From the NCBI RefSeq assembly GCF_010731735.1, contig NZ_AP022588.1, positions 1,612,001-1,676,000 on the forward strand: a stretch of DNA of 64,000 nt, read 5' to 3'. The translations under genes were made by a program, and so were the position numbers. The stretch comes from Mycolicibacterium sediminis. GTDB lineage: Bacteria > Actinomycetota > Actinomycetes > Mycobacteriales > Mycobacteriaceae. Below the pieces are notes generated by a model. That model saw only the letters and a program-made list of their open reading frames with translations. It was not told the origin of the DNA and ran no database searches. Positions 1 to 8,526 of this stretch are shown in pieces (position 1 is the first letter of the stretch; every line of letters begins with the position of its first letter).

Positions 1-145
1 GATCCGCTTGTGGCCGGTTACCGGCGGAGCGGATCTCCCGGGCACCACTGAAAGGGCCGTCAAGCGGGACCTCAGCCTGGGCGATGCCCGCAGACAGGCC
101 GGTGGACAGGCCGAGTCCCGTGATGGCGACGCCGGCGCACAGCAT
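1..145 (-). CDS. Secreted protein, N-terminus only (partial)
   Basis: Only the first part of this gene lies in the window; it continues beyond the left edge. Read on the minus strand from the ATG at 145, it gives a short hydrophobic core (GVAITGLGLSTG) ending in a small-residue AQA|E site, which looks like an export signal. The residues just before this ATG in the same frame contain RR, as expected ahead of a signal peptide. The start is uncertain: the ATG with the better ribosome-binding site (GAGGGG, ATG at 180) is in another frame, and in that frame the hydrophobic core is lost. Either the ATG at 145 is used or one base differs. The mature part is too short to name a family. Confidence 0.4.
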   Translation of the reverse strand, partial: MLCAGVAITGLGLSTGLSAGIAQAEVPLDGPFSGAREIRSAGNRPQAD

Positions 146-440
146 GCTCCGGCGATCATCCGCCTGCGCTGGTGCCTCATGACGTGCCCCTCTGGTCCCG
201 CGTCGCGATTCGGCGTCGATGCCGCAACATCACCAACAGACGTGCACTACCGATCCCAAAACTGCGCTGCCAAGATTGACGAACCGCCTGGCAGTCCCCA
301 GGGATCTGCCGTGACGTCGCTGCGACCCCCTTTGTGAGTTCTGTCGCTATCAACGCGCACGATTGGCTCGCCCGGCTCGGGGAGTGCCAGCATGGAAACG
401 TGGTTGTAACAACTGGTTCGCTGCAACCAAAGGCGCGGGC

Positions 441-1046
441 GTGACGGTGAACAGGTCCGTCCCTGCACTCCGGGTCCGTTGGCTGCTGCATGCACTGAGT
501 CGCAACCGCCTCGTCCGGACGAGCGACCGTCTGGAGGCACTGGCGGTCCTGATGGTCTTGGCAGTAGCGTTACTCGTCATCCCCGTTGCCCAGCGGGAGG
601 GTGATGAGGCGTACGCAGATCGCATGCAACTGATCAGCGCACAGCAGCAGTCCCGGCACTCCGTCGTGGCAGTCGCAACCGCGGACAGTTCGAGCCCAGC
701 GCCTCGCCGCCTCGGGGCAGACGCTTCTGTCCGTGTCGAATGGCTCGAGGGATCGCACCGTCGATCCGAAGTCGTCACCAATCCGTCGTTCGTCGCGGCG
801 AAGACGCCGGTGACCGTGTGGCTCGACGACGCGGGTGCAGTGGTCTCTGCCCCAGACCGAGAAGTCGACGCGCAAGCGGATGCTGCGGGGCGGGCGTGGG
901 CCGTATGGGTCGGCATCGTAGGGCTCTGCGCGCTGCTGGCCTTCGGATTCCGTCGCTACCTCGATCACGTCCGTGCGGCGTGCTGGCACCGTGAGTTTCG
1001 CCTGTTGGCGCACAACGACGACGGCTGGGCCAGCCACGACCTATGA
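441..1046 (+). CDS. Rv1733c-family two-helix membrane protein
   Basis: A 201-residue protein with one membrane helix near residues 32-51, an extracytoplasmic domain of about 100 residues, and a second helix near 155-174 followed by a short basic tail. This topology, with a positively charged N-terminus containing an RW..RNRLVR.. stretch, is that of the mycobacterial Rv1733c family of conserved transmembrane proteins, whose biochemical role is unknown. The open frame extends up to 363, but the GTG at 441 gives the N-terminus expected for the family. A short palindrome (GTTGT-A-ACAAC, 403-413) lies 27 nt upstream and could be an operator. It is followed by about 90 bp without a gene and then the convergent end of the permease. 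Confidence 0.75.
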   Translation: MTVNRSVPALRVRWLLHALSRNRLVRTSDRLEALAVLMVLAVALLVIPVAQREGDEAYADRMQLISAQQQSRHSVVAVATADSSSPAPRRLGADASVRVEWLEGSHRRSEVVTNPSFVAAKTPVTVWLDDAGAVVSAPDREVDAQADAAGRAWAVWVGIVGLCALLAFGFRRYLDHVRAACWHREFRLLAHNDDGWASHDL

Positions 1047-1134
1047 GCAGGCCATCACGTCACGACGTCGATCCGGCACACGAACCCGGCGGACCCCATC
1101 GCGCCCGCCGGATTCGTCGAAGTCTCGCATGCGT

Positions 1135-2619
1135 TCAGACGCGGTCACCCAGGGTGGAATTGAGCTGTGCGTAGCGTTGGGGTGACCGGGCCTTGATGAC
1201 GTAGGCGCCGATGACGCCGATGGCGAGTGAGGCGAACAGCATCGCGGTGAATGTGAACTGGAGCCAGCCGCCACCGCCGAGCAAGACGTCCATTCCCGTT
1301 ACCGCGTACCACAGGAAGGGCATCAGGCCTGCGATGCCGAGAAGCGGTGCGATGAAGGTGTTCCAGGGTCGCTTGTCGACGTTGGAGCGGCGGAAGAAGA
1401 CGAAGATCGCCACGCTCGCGATGGTCTGCAGCAGGATGATTCCGGCGGCGCCGACGCCGGTCCACCAGGTGAACAGCGTTGTGTAGGGATCGAGACCGAA
1501 GATGGCGAAGATGGCGACCACGACGGCGACCATGCCGATCTGGACGTAGCAGGCGACGGCGGGTGATTGGCGAGTCGGGTGGGTGGTGCCCAGACGGGAC
1601 CAGATGACACCTTGTCGGCCAAGCGAGTACAGGTAGCGGGCCACGTTGTTGTGGAACGTGAGAATGGCCGCGAAGAGGCTGGTGATGACCAACAACTGGA
1701 ACGCCTCGGTCCCCACGCGTCCGAGCACGCTGTCACTGACCGCGAAGACCAGGTTGCCGCCTTCGCTTGCTGCGAGACCGGCGATGTTGCCGACGCCGAC
1801 GGCGTTTACGATGAGGAATGCAGTGACCGCGTAGAAGACGCCCATGAAGATCACCGAGGCGTACGTGGCCCGCGGCACGGTCCGTTTGGGGTCCTTGGCT
1901 TCCTCCCCGTAGATGGCGGTGCCCTCGAAGCCGATGAACGAAGCGTGAGCGAACATCAATGCGACGCCGATGGCGCCGGCGAACACCGCTGACGGGGCGA
2001 ACGGTTCGAAGGAGTAGTCACTGACCGGCGTCGGCGAGTTGACCAGGATGCCGACGTTGAGGATGAGGATGATCGCGGTCTCCAGCGTCAGGAGCACGGC
2101 CAGCACGCGGGCACCGGCATGGATCTGCCGGACCCCGAGGAACAACGACGCTCCCATCGCGATGAAGGAGAAGACCCACCACGGGACGTCGACGCCGGTG
2201 TGCTTGGAGGCGAACTCAGCTGCGTAGTAGCCGAACCCGCCGATGACGCCGAGTTGAATCGCGTTGTAGGCGAAGATCGCCAGCGAGGCGGATCCCAACC
2301 CGAGTGGTCGACCGAGGCCTCGGGTGATGAAGGCGTAGAAGGCTCCGGCATTGGTGATGTGCTTGCTCATCGCCACGTAACCGACCGCGAAGATGGTCAG
2401 CACCAGGGCGACCACCACGAATGCGCCGGCGATGCCGATACCGTTCCCGGAGCCGATGATGACCGGGAAGAGCGCCACCACCACCGTCAACGGCGCGGCC
2501 GCGGCCACGACGAAGAAGACGATGCCAAGGACGCCGATCTGGTTGCGAGCCAATCCCGTTGATCCGGCGGGCGGTTCCTTGGCAGTCGCCAACTTTTGGG
2601 GTTCGTCCTGATGCAGCAT
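1135..2619 (-). CDS. APC-superfamily amino acid/amine permease
   Basis: A 494-residue integral membrane protein with about 12 hydrophobic segments. The N-terminus (ARNQIGVLGIVFFVVAAAAP) is the first helix typical of actinobacterial APC permeases, and FEGTAIYGEEAKDPKRT is the conserved region after helix 6. It should import an amino acid or polyamine-like cation at the plasma membrane. The start is the ATG at 2619, preceded by AAAGGA at a normal distance; upstream in-frame codons read into the neighbour. It is the last gene of the leftward operon after an ALDH, a RedY-like protein and an FAD oxidoreductase, with a 22-nt gap from the last. The substrate is therefore probably the compound those enzymes degrade, but it cannot be read from sequence. 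Confidence 0.85.
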   Translation of the reverse strand: MLHQDEPQKLATAKEPPAGSTGLARNQIGVLGIVFFVVAAAAPLTVVVALFPVIIGSGNGIGIAGAFVVVALVLTIFAVGYVAMSKHITNAGAFYAFITRGLGRPLGLGSASLAIFAYNAIQLGVIGGFGYYAAEFASKHTGVDVPWWVFSFIAMGASLFLGVRQIHAGARVLAVLLTLETAIILILNVGILVNSPTPVSDYSFEPFAPSAVFAGAIGVALMFAHASFIGFEGTAIYGEEAKDPKRTVPRATYASVIFMGVFYAVTAFLIVNAVGVGNIAGLAASEGGNLVFAVSDSVLGRVGTEAFQLLVITSLFAAILTFHNNVARYLYSLGRQGVIWSRLGTTHPTRQSPAVACYVQIGMVAVVVAIFAIFGLDPYTTLFTWWTGVGAAGIILLQTIASVAIFVFFRRSNVDKRPWNTFIAPLLGIAGLMPFLWYAVTGMDVLLGGGGWLQFTFTAMLFASLAIGVIGAYVIKARSPQRYAQLNSTLGDRV

Positions 2620-2641
2620 GGCGGATCCTTTGGGGTAGAGG

Positions 2642-4381
2642 TCAGCGAGTGGATTTGCTACGTGCGGCGAACTTGACGACCTTGCGCAGTGCCGGGGTCG
2701 TTGCGACGGTGTAGCCGAGCTTCTTGCCGGTCTTGCTGCCCATGACCGTTTCCATCGCCCGGTCGACGACGCCGGCTCTGGGGCCCGGGCCGACACGCAC
2801 CGCGGCGGGTGCAGCCGTGCCGTTGAGGTCGGCGATGACGACCTGAGCGGCGTTGTGTCCGTTGGCGCCCATCACGCCGCCACCGGGGTGGGTGCCCGAG
2901 CCGCAGAGGTAGTAGTCGGCGACGGTGGTGCGGTAGTCGGCCAGCTCCGGGGTGGGTCGATTGTTGAAGAGTTGGTCGAAGAACATGGCACCGTGAAAGA
3001 TGTTGCCGCCGGTCAGGCCGTAGTCACGTTCGAGGTCCTTGGGGGTGATGATGACTCGCTCGAGGATGTGCCCGCGTAGGTTCGGGGCGTACCGGAACAG
3101 CACCTCCAGCACGCGGTCGGCCCACTCGTCTCGGATGGTGTCCCAGTCGGTTCCGGCCAGCTCGAACGGGAGCTGCTGCACACCAAGGGTCATGGTGTGC
3201 TTGCCCTGCGGTGCCAACGTGTCGTCGTGGGTGGACTGGATGACTGCTTCGATGACGAAGTCCTCGGGGATCTCGCCCCGCCGCTCCGCTTCCCAGGCAC
3301 GTTCGAAGTTCTCGATGGAGGCACCCATGATGGCCTGGGCCTGGTGCTGCGGTCCGAACTCGCCGGCCGGGAAGCCGATGTAGTCGGGCAGTTCGTCGAT
3401 CAGCAGGTGGATGCGCGCCATGGAGCCGCGGGCGTCGTAGTCCTCGAGCTTCTCGGTCAGTTTCGCGTCGATGGTGCCGGCCGGCAGTAGCTGGAGCATG
3501 GAGCGCTGCGGGTCGGCGTTGGAGATGACCGTGCGCGCCGAGATGACCTCACCGCTGACCAACTCGACCCCCGACGCCCGTCCTCGCTCGACGACGACCT
3601 GCCGAACGGGTGAGTTCAGCCGGATCTCGGCTCCGTGCGCTTCGGCACTGCGGGCCATCGCCTGCGTGATGCCACCCATTCCGCCCCTGACGAAGCCCCA
3701 TTGTCCGAGGGTGCCCTCGAACTCGCCGACGGAGTGGTGCCCATAGACGTAGCCGGTGCCCGGCGTCGACGGGCCGCCCCAGACCGAGATCATCCCGAAG
3801 AAGGTGAAGAGGCCCTTGATGTGTTCGTTCTCGAAGTACCGGTCGAGTAGGTCCTTGGTGGAGAGCAGGACCATCTCGTTGAACAGGTCCTCGGCGCCGG
3901 CGGCCTCGAACGCTGCCAACACCTGCGAGCGACTCGGTGCCGGCGACAGCAGGAACGGCGTCAGGATGGAGGCGAACTTCTTGACCCGCAGGCCGAAGTC
4001 CAGGAAGGCGGCGGCATCACGCTTGGAGAACTTCTCGATCTCCTTGAGCGTCTTGTCCATGTCCTTCCACACGAACAGATGGCTACCGTCCGGGAAGATG
4101 CTGACCTCGTTCGCTTCGGTCTGGTACATCTCCAGGCCGTAGCGTTCGAGTTCGAGGTCGGCGATGATCTCGGGGCGCAGCAGGCTGGCGATGAACGCAC
4201 ACGACGACCAGGTGGCACCAGGGATCAATTCCTCGCTGGTACACGCGCCGCCCACGACGTCGCGTGCCTCGACGACGAGGACCTTCTTGCCGGCGCGGGC
4301 GAGGTAGCCGGCGGTGATCAGACCGTTGTGTCCGGCGCCGATGACGATCGCGTCGTAGGTGGTGGTGGTGGGGTGGGTCAT
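2642..4381 (-). CDS. PYROXD2/CrtI-like FAD-dependent oxidoreductase
   Basis: A 579-residue flavoprotein of the phytoene desaturase-like NAD(P)/FAD oxidoreductase family. The dinucleotide-binding GAGHNGL motif is near residue 15 and a second conserved stretch (GGVMGANGHNAA) closes the flavin site near the C-terminus. Its overall look is closer to PYROXD2-type proteins than to carotenoid enzymes, and there are no carotenoid genes nearby. It probably oxidises an amine or a C-C bond of a small substrate in the cytoplasm. Its ATG overlaps the stop of the RedY-like gene by 4 nt, so the two are translationally coupled and may act together. The frame is open upstream, but the ATG at 4381 gives the family's usual N-terminus. 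Confidence 0.8.
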   Translation of the reverse strand: MTHPTTTTYDAIVIGAGHNGLITAGYLARAGKKVLVVEARDVVGGACTSEELIPGATWSSCAFIASLLRPEIIADLELERYGLEMYQTEANEVSIFPDGSHLFVWKDMDKTLKEIEKFSKRDAAAFLDFGLRVKKFASILTPFLLSPAPSRSQVLAAFEAAGAEDLFNEMVLLSTKDLLDRYFENEHIKGLFTFFGMISVWGGPSTPGTGYVYGHHSVGEFEGTLGQWGFVRGGMGGITQAMARSAEAHGAEIRLNSPVRQVVVERGRASGVELVSGEVISARTVISNADPQRSMLQLLPAGTIDAKLTEKLEDYDARGSMARIHLLIDELPDYIGFPAGEFGPQHQAQAIMGASIENFERAWEAERRGEIPEDFVIEAVIQSTHDDTLAPQGKHTMTLGVQQLPFELAGTDWDTIRDEWADRVLEVLFRYAPNLRGHILERVIITPKDLERDYGLTGGNIFHGAMFFDQLFNNRPTPELADYRTTVADYYLCGSGTHPGGGVMGANGHNAAQVVIADLNGTAAPAAVRVGPGPRAGVVDRAMETVMGSKTGKKLGYTVATTPALRKVVKFAARSKSTR

Positions 4382-4722
4382 CGGAGTTCTCCAGGGATCG
4401 GGTGGGTGAAGTAGGTGCGTACGGTGGCCGGGTCGACAAGTTCGTCGAATCCGTCGGTGACGGGCTTCATCGTGGGGTGGGTGTCGCGGAGCTGTTCCCA
4501 CGCCGCCCAGTCGGTGACCTCCATGACTTCCAGGATGTCCGCGGGGGCTCCATCGGGTGCCTCGTGGACGCGAAAGGCTTCGAACCGCCTGACGACGTCG
4601 CGGTGAGCCAGACACGTCGGCCGGTCGACCTCGGTGGAGAAGCGCTCGAAGGCGGCCGGGTCTACTCCGGGCAGCATCGAGAACAGGTTGACCGCTATCA
4701 CCGAGCGGCTGGTTGACGTCAT
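4378..4722 (-). CDS. RedY/HapK-like dimeric alpha-beta barrel protein
   Basis: A 114-residue protein resembling the RedY/HapK family (ferredoxin-like dimeric barrels first seen in prodigiosin clusters). Visible features are the N-terminal beta strand VIAVNLFSMLPGVD, followed by F..FST..DRPTC, and the WEQLRDTHPTMKPV segment. The family has no agreed catalytic activity; members may be small enzymes or accessory proteins for an oxidoreductase. It starts 38 nt after the ALDH stop and overlaps the start of the FAD oxidoreductase by 4 nt, which suggests it helps that enzyme, for example by handling an unstable oxidation product. No prodigiosin genes are present, so a pigment role is unlikely. The family call is from memory of short motifs. 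Confidence 0.6.
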   Translation of the reverse strand: MTSTSRSVIAVNLFSMLPGVDPAAFERFSTEVDRPTCLAHRDVVRRFEAFRVHEAPDGAPADILEVMEVTDWAAWEQLRDTHPTMKPVTDGFDELVDPATVRTYFTHPIPGELR

Positions 4723-4760
4723 CGCAGGGGCTCCAAGGTGGCTGTGTAGGGGCGTGTCGT

Positions 4761-6194
4761 CTAGGACGCGAGGTTGATCATGATGTGCTTGATCTCGGTG
4801 TACTCCTCGACGGAGTAGATCGACATGTCGTTGCCGTGGCCGGACTGCTTGAAGCCGCCGTGTGGCATCTCAGACACGATCGGCAGGTGGTCGTTGATCC
4901 ACACGGTGCCGAACTGGAGCTTGCGGGCTGCACGCATCGCGCGGCCGACGTCGCGGGTGAACACCGATGCCGCCAAGCCGTATTCGACGTCGTTGGCCCA
5001 TGCGAACGCCTGCGCCTCGTCGCTGAACCGGGTGGTCGTGACGACTGGTCCGAAGACCTCCTTCTGCACGATCTCCGAGTCTTGCGCCGCGTCGACGATG
5101 AGCGAGGGCTTGTACCAGAAACCGGGTCCCTCGCCGAGTCCGCCGACCGCCAGCGCGGCCGGTCCCGTCGAGACTGCCCGGTCGACGAAGCCGGCGACGC
5201 GATCGCGCTGACGTTCGGAGATCACGGGGCCCATCTCGGTGGACTCGAGTTCTGGGCTACCCATGGCGACCTTCGACACCGCACGCACGAGTTCGGTGAC
5301 GAACTCGTCGTAGATCCCTTCGGCGATGTAGACCCGCGAGGCGGCCATGCAGTCCTGCCCGGAGTTTCCGTAGCCGCCTTCGCAGATCTTGGTGATCGCC
5401 AACTCGGCGTCGCAATCGTCGAACACCAACACCGGTGCCTTGCCACCTAATTCGAGGTGAAGACGCTTGAGATTGTCGGCGCCCGCACGTGCCACGACCT
5501 TGCCGGTGTTGGTGTCCCCGGTGAGCGAACTCATGCGTACCCGCGGGTGCGAGGTCAACGCGGCGCCTACGGTGTCGCCGTGACCGGTGACGACGTTGAA
5601 CACACCGGGCGGGAACAGATCCGCTGCGAGTTCGGCCAATCGCAGCGTGCTGAGCGGGGTCTGCTCGCTGGGCTTGAGCACCAGGGTGTTCCCGGTCATC
5701 AGGGCGGGGCAGAGCTTCCAGATCGCCATGACGAGTGGGAAGTTCCACGGTGCGACGCTGCCGACGACGCCGAGTGGATCACGTCGAATGATGCTGGTGT
5801 GGGTGGGGGAGTACTCGCCGGCGGCGCGACCCTCGAGTACGCGGGCGGCGCCGGCGAAGAAGCGCATGTTGTCCACGCCGAAGGGAACCTCGTCGCGGGC
5901 CACGGCAATGGGTTTACCGACGTTCCGGGATTCCAGCTGCGCGAACTCCTCGGCGTGAGCCTCCAACCGGTCGGCCAACTTCAACAACAGCTCGGCCCGC
6001 TTCCCAGGGGTGGTGGCTGCCCAGTCGTCGAAGGCCCCCTCCGCCGCGGCCACGGCGCGATCCACGTCGGTCGCATCGCCCAGGGGGACGGTGGCGATCT
6101 TTTCGCCCGTGGCGGGGTTCACGACCTCTTCGGTCGCTCCGCTCGCAGCGCCGACGTGCTCGCCCGCGACGTACATGAGATGGCCGTCTGTCAT
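4761..6194 (-). CDS. Aldehyde dehydrogenase, gamma-aminobutyraldehyde type
   Basis: A 477-residue NAD(P)-dependent aldehyde dehydrogenase of normal length. It has the catalytic Cys at about residue 282 (GNSGQDCMA), the general-base Glu in LELGGKAP near 248, and the PWNFP nicotinamide-side motif. The C-terminus ([18 protein letters not shown], then a [15 protein letters not shown] tail) resembles gamma-aminobutyraldehyde dehydrogenases (YdcW/PatD) and related amino-aldehyde enzymes, so it should oxidise an omega-amino or quaternary-ammonium aldehyde to the acid. The ATG at 6194 was chosen; the open frame continues upstream without homology. It is the first gene of the leftward operon. Its promoter region carries the 13-bp motif shared with the GntR gene and the kinase operon. 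Confidence 0.85.
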   Translation of the reverse strand: MTDGHLMYVAGEHVGAASGATEEVVNPATGEKIATVPLGDATDVDRAVAAAEGAFDDWAATTPGKRAELLLKLADRLEAHAEEFAQLESRNVGKPIAVARDEVPFGVDNMRFFAGAARVLEGRAAGEYSPTHTSIIRRDPLGVVGSVAPWNFPLVMAIWKLCPALMTGNTLVLKPSEQTPLSTLRLAELAADLFPPGVFNVVTGHGDTVGAALTSHPRVRMSSLTGDTNTGKVVARAGADNLKRLHLELGGKAPVLVFDDCDAELAITKICEGGYGNSGQDCMAASRVYIAEGIYDEFVTELVRAVSKVAMGSPELESTEMGPVISERQRDRVAGFVDRAVSTGPAALAVGGLGEGPGFWYKPSLIVDAAQDSEIVQKEVFGPVVTTTRFSDEAQAFAWANDVEYGLAASVFTRDVGRAMRAARKLQFGTVWINDHLPIVSEMPHGGFKQSGHGNDMSIYSVEEYTEIKHIMINLAS

Positions 6195-6249
6195 GTGAAG
6201 TGTCTCCAGACTCTTGCGACGACCACCCGAGGGCCGCCCTGTGTCCAAG

Positions 6250-6262
6250 TGTTGAACAGTTG
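6250..6262 (+). promoter_or_regulatory. Probable GntR operator before the aldehyde dehydrogenase
   Basis: TGTTGAACAGTTG, containing the 9-bp palindrome TGTT-G-AACA. It lies 55 nt upstream of the ALDH start. The same 13 bp occur, inverted, just before the GntR gene, and a close variant lies before the kinase operon. It sits inside a longer inverted repeat with arms GTCCAA (from 6243) and TTGGAC (to 6272). The rest of 6263-6477 holds no gene that I can see. Confidence 0.6.
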
Positions 6263-6477
6263 ACATGTTGGACTTAAGCACAGCCCACAGTGCCGCGCAA
6301 GACGACGGCCGGAATCCATTGCGAATGCGGCTCGATTGAATCGCCTCGGCTGGTGTCGGGGGCGTGCGCCGAAGATCCGCCCCCCAGGGGCCCGCGCGGT
6401 GTCGTCGATTCGACGTGCTCGATTCCGCGGGCAGGCGACTCAACCCAGCGGGTGTGCGGTCGAGGTCGGACAGGTTC

Positions 6478-7155
6478 CTAACCGGCGGTGCGAATGGCCA
6501 AGATCTTGCGCACTTCGTCGCGATTCTCGGTGATGATTCCGGCAATGGTCGCTCGTGCCAGCTCGGGATCGCGAGACGCGAAGGCCGTGACGATCCGCTG
6601 GTGCTCCTCTTCCAGAGTCGAACCGCTCTCGTACTCATGGTGGTCCAGGGACAGGATGAGCAGGAAGTACCGCAGATCGCCCAGCAGCTCGTCGTAGAAC
6701 TTGTTCAGGCGCGGGCTGTTCATCAAACCGACTATGGCGCGGTGTATGTCGAGGTCCTTCTCCACGATCGTGCGCGGATCCTGAGTCGGCATCGCCAACT
6801 TGAGGGCGTCCAGCGCAGCGGTCAGGGGCGTCAGATCGGTGTCGTATCCCACCGACGCCGCGGCTGCGGTCTCCAGGTGGAGCCGCGCGCGATAGATGTC
6901 CAGCACCTCCTCGTCGGAGGGGTTCCATACCGCCAATCCGCGGTTGAAGACGTATCGAACAAGGCCGGTCCCCTGCAGCAGGCGCACGGCCTCGCGCACC
7001 GTATTGCGAGAGATTCCCAACTGCTCGGCGATGACACTCTCCCTGATGCGCTCACCTGGCTTGAGTTCACCCTCGAGGATCATGTCCATCAGACCGTCGG
7101 CTATTTGTTGCGCACTGCTGCGTCCGACGATTCGAATGCGATCTGCCACCGACAT
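6478..7155 (-). CDS. GntR-family regulator, FCD (FadR-like) subfamily
   Basis: A 225-residue DNA-binding regulator. The winged helix-turn-helix spans about residues 12-75, with [12 protein letters not shown] and [13 protein letters not shown] as the GntR signature. The helical FCD ligand-binding domain follows (about 85-215) with DLDIHRAI and the [14 protein letters not shown] element that supplies metal/ligand-binding His residues. Such proteins respond to carboxylates or amino acids of the pathway they control. It lies between the two catabolic operons. The ATG at 7155 was preferred; an in-frame ATG at 7182 would overlap the proposed operator. Matching motifs upstream of this gene and both operons suggest autoregulation and control of the whole cluster. 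Confidence 0.85.
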   Translation of the reverse strand: MSVADRIRIVGRSSAQQIADGLMDMILEGELKPGERIRESVIAEQLGISRNTVREAVRLLQGTGLVRYVFNRGLAVWNPSDEEVLDIYRARLHLETAAAASVGYDTDLTPLTAALDALKLAMPTQDPRTIVEKDLDIHRAIVGLMNSPRLNKFYDELLGDLRYFLLILSLDHHEYESGSTLEEEHQRIVTAFASRDPELARATIAGIITENRDEVRKILAIRTAG

Positions 7156-7168
7156 GGTCGCCAGCGTA

Positions 7169-7181
7169 CAACTGTTCAACA
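7169..7181 (-). promoter_or_regulatory. Probable GntR operator before the regulator gene
   Basis: On the minus strand this reads TGTTGAACAGTTG, identical over 13 bp to the site before the ALDH at 6250-6262. It lies 13 nt upstream of the preferred GntR start, where binding would block transcription or initiation. The position fits negative autoregulation. Confidence 0.6.
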
Positions 7182-7234
7182 TCGCTCACGGTCACCACTG
7201 GAGAAATCATAGGGCCTGGACTGTGTTGCCCTAA

Positions 7235-7247
7235 TGTTCTACAGTTG
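7235..7247 (+). promoter_or_regulatory. Probable GntR operator before the kinase operon
   Basis: TGTTCTACAGTTG, which matches 11 of 13 positions of the two other sites. It lies about 185 nt upstream of the kinase start in the divergent control region (7156-7431), so the leader would be long or the start further upstream than chosen. The remainder of this region holds no convincing gene. Confidence 0.5.
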
Positions 7248-7431
7248 CGCTCGCCAGAGTCTCGACTCGGCCCGCACCGACCGGGTGCGAACTGGACAGC
7301 ACGCATCGGTAACCCGTGGCGTGTCCTCCAATCGCGAAAGGGGCCAGACCTCGGATGCCGAACGCCACACACCGCCGTACGGCACCACAACCGCACCCCA
7401 CCCAAATGGGTCCGACGGGCGAGTCGACGCC

Positions 7432-8526
7432 ATGATCACGAATTCCGGCGTCCTCGCGCGCATCGCCCAGGAGAGCGCACTGGTGGACGGTGCCCAGGCG
7501 TTCCCAGAGCAGCGGGTCGCAGCCGAACTGCGCCGGCTCTACGGCCTGAGCGGTCAGCTGACGCGCATACCCACCGAGAAGGACGACACGTTCCGCCTCG
7601 CCACCACAGAAGGTCGATTCCTCGTCAAGATCGCTCCCGCGTCGGAGAGCGCACGGATCGTCAACCTGCAGTCCGCCGTCATGCTGCACCTGGAGGAATC
7701 CGGAGAGCCGATCCCCGCGCAACGGCTGATCCGCGGGGTGCGCGGCCAGACCGAGTCCACCGTCGTCGACCCGGACGGCAACGCGCGCATCCTGCGCGTC
7801 CTGAGCTACCTCGAGGGCGGCCTTCTCGCGTCCGCGCAGCCGACGCCTGCTCAGTTCGCTGAAGTGGGTGCGATCCTGGCTCGACTGGATCGAGCGCTCG
7901 GTGGCTTCACGCATCCGGACGACTCCCGGCTGCTGATCTGGGATCTCAAGAACTTCTCCCACATGAGACCGCTGCTGGAATGGGTCACCGACCGCGACGA
8001 CGTGACCATGGCTACGTGGATCTTCGACCAGTTCGACGCCCACGTCGCCCCCCGGATCGTCGACTTGGACACCCAGATGATCCACGGCGACTTCAGTCCC
8101 TTCAACGTCGTCGTCGATCCGGCGGCCGACGAGTTCGTCACCGGGATCATCGACTTCGGCGACGTGGTGCGAAGCCCGATCGTGTTCGAACTCAGTGTTG
8201 CAGTGGCCAACCAGATCGGCGCCGACGAGCAACGACCGTGGGCCAGTGCACTGGACATCGTTCGCGGCTACCGGCAGGAGTGTCGCTTGGCGGACGACGA
8301 CGTGGCGCTGCTCGCCATCACCGGTCCTGCGCGGCTTCTCCTACGGGCGTTGATCTTCGGCTGGCGCGCCTCGGTTCACCCTCACAGCCGAGACTACGGA
8401 TCGTCTCACTCGGCTCTCGACTGGAACAGGCTGCGGTACGCGATGTCGGTAGCCACGTCGACCGTCGAAGCCCTGCTGATCTCCACCGGTACACCAGCCT
8501 CCCCGACAGGAAGGGAACGACCTTGA
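7432..8526 (+). CDS. APH-fold small-molecule kinase (hydroxylysine/amino-alcohol kinase-like)
   Basis: A 364-residue aminoglycoside phosphotransferase-fold kinase. The catalytic loop HGDFSPFN is at residues 218-225 and the metal-binding DFGD at 241-244; an N-lobe lysine for ATP lies in the FLVKIAP strand. Members of this fold next to class III PLP phospho-lyases include hydroxylysine kinase (HYKK) and amino-alcohol kinases, so it most likely phosphorylates a hydroxyl group of a hydroxylated amine. The ATG at 7432 was chosen; the frame is open to 7234 but the extra residues look non-coding. Its stop overlaps the TTG start of the aminotransferase-like gene by 4 nt. A true antibiotic-resistance role is unlikely in this metabolic operon. 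Confidence 0.8.
   Translation: MITNSGVLARIAQESALVDGAQAFPEQRVAAELRRLYGLSGQLTRIPTEKDDTFRLATTEGRFLVKIAPASESARIVNLQSAVMLHLEESGEPIPAQRLIRGVRGQTESTVVDPDGNARILRVLSYLEGGLLASAQPTPAQFAEVGAILARLDRALGGFTHPDDSRLLIWDLKNFSHMRPLLEWVTDRDDVTMATWIFDQFDAHVAPRIVDLDTQMIHGDFSPFNVVVDPAADEFVTGIIDFGDVVRSPIVFELSVAVANQIGADEQRPWASALDIVRGYRQECRLADDDVALLAITGPARLLLRALIFGWRASVHPHSRDYGSSHSALDWNRLRYAMSVATSTVEALLISTGTPASPTGRERP

Noticed and set aside
4378..4722. Prodigiosin-type pigment cluster
   Set aside because: Only one RedY/HapK-like gene is present; no condensing, NRPS or pyrrole genes are in the window.
7432..8526. Aminoglycoside resistance gene
   Set aside because: Only the APH fold supports this; the tight coupling to a phospho-lyase-like enzyme and ALDH points to metabolism.
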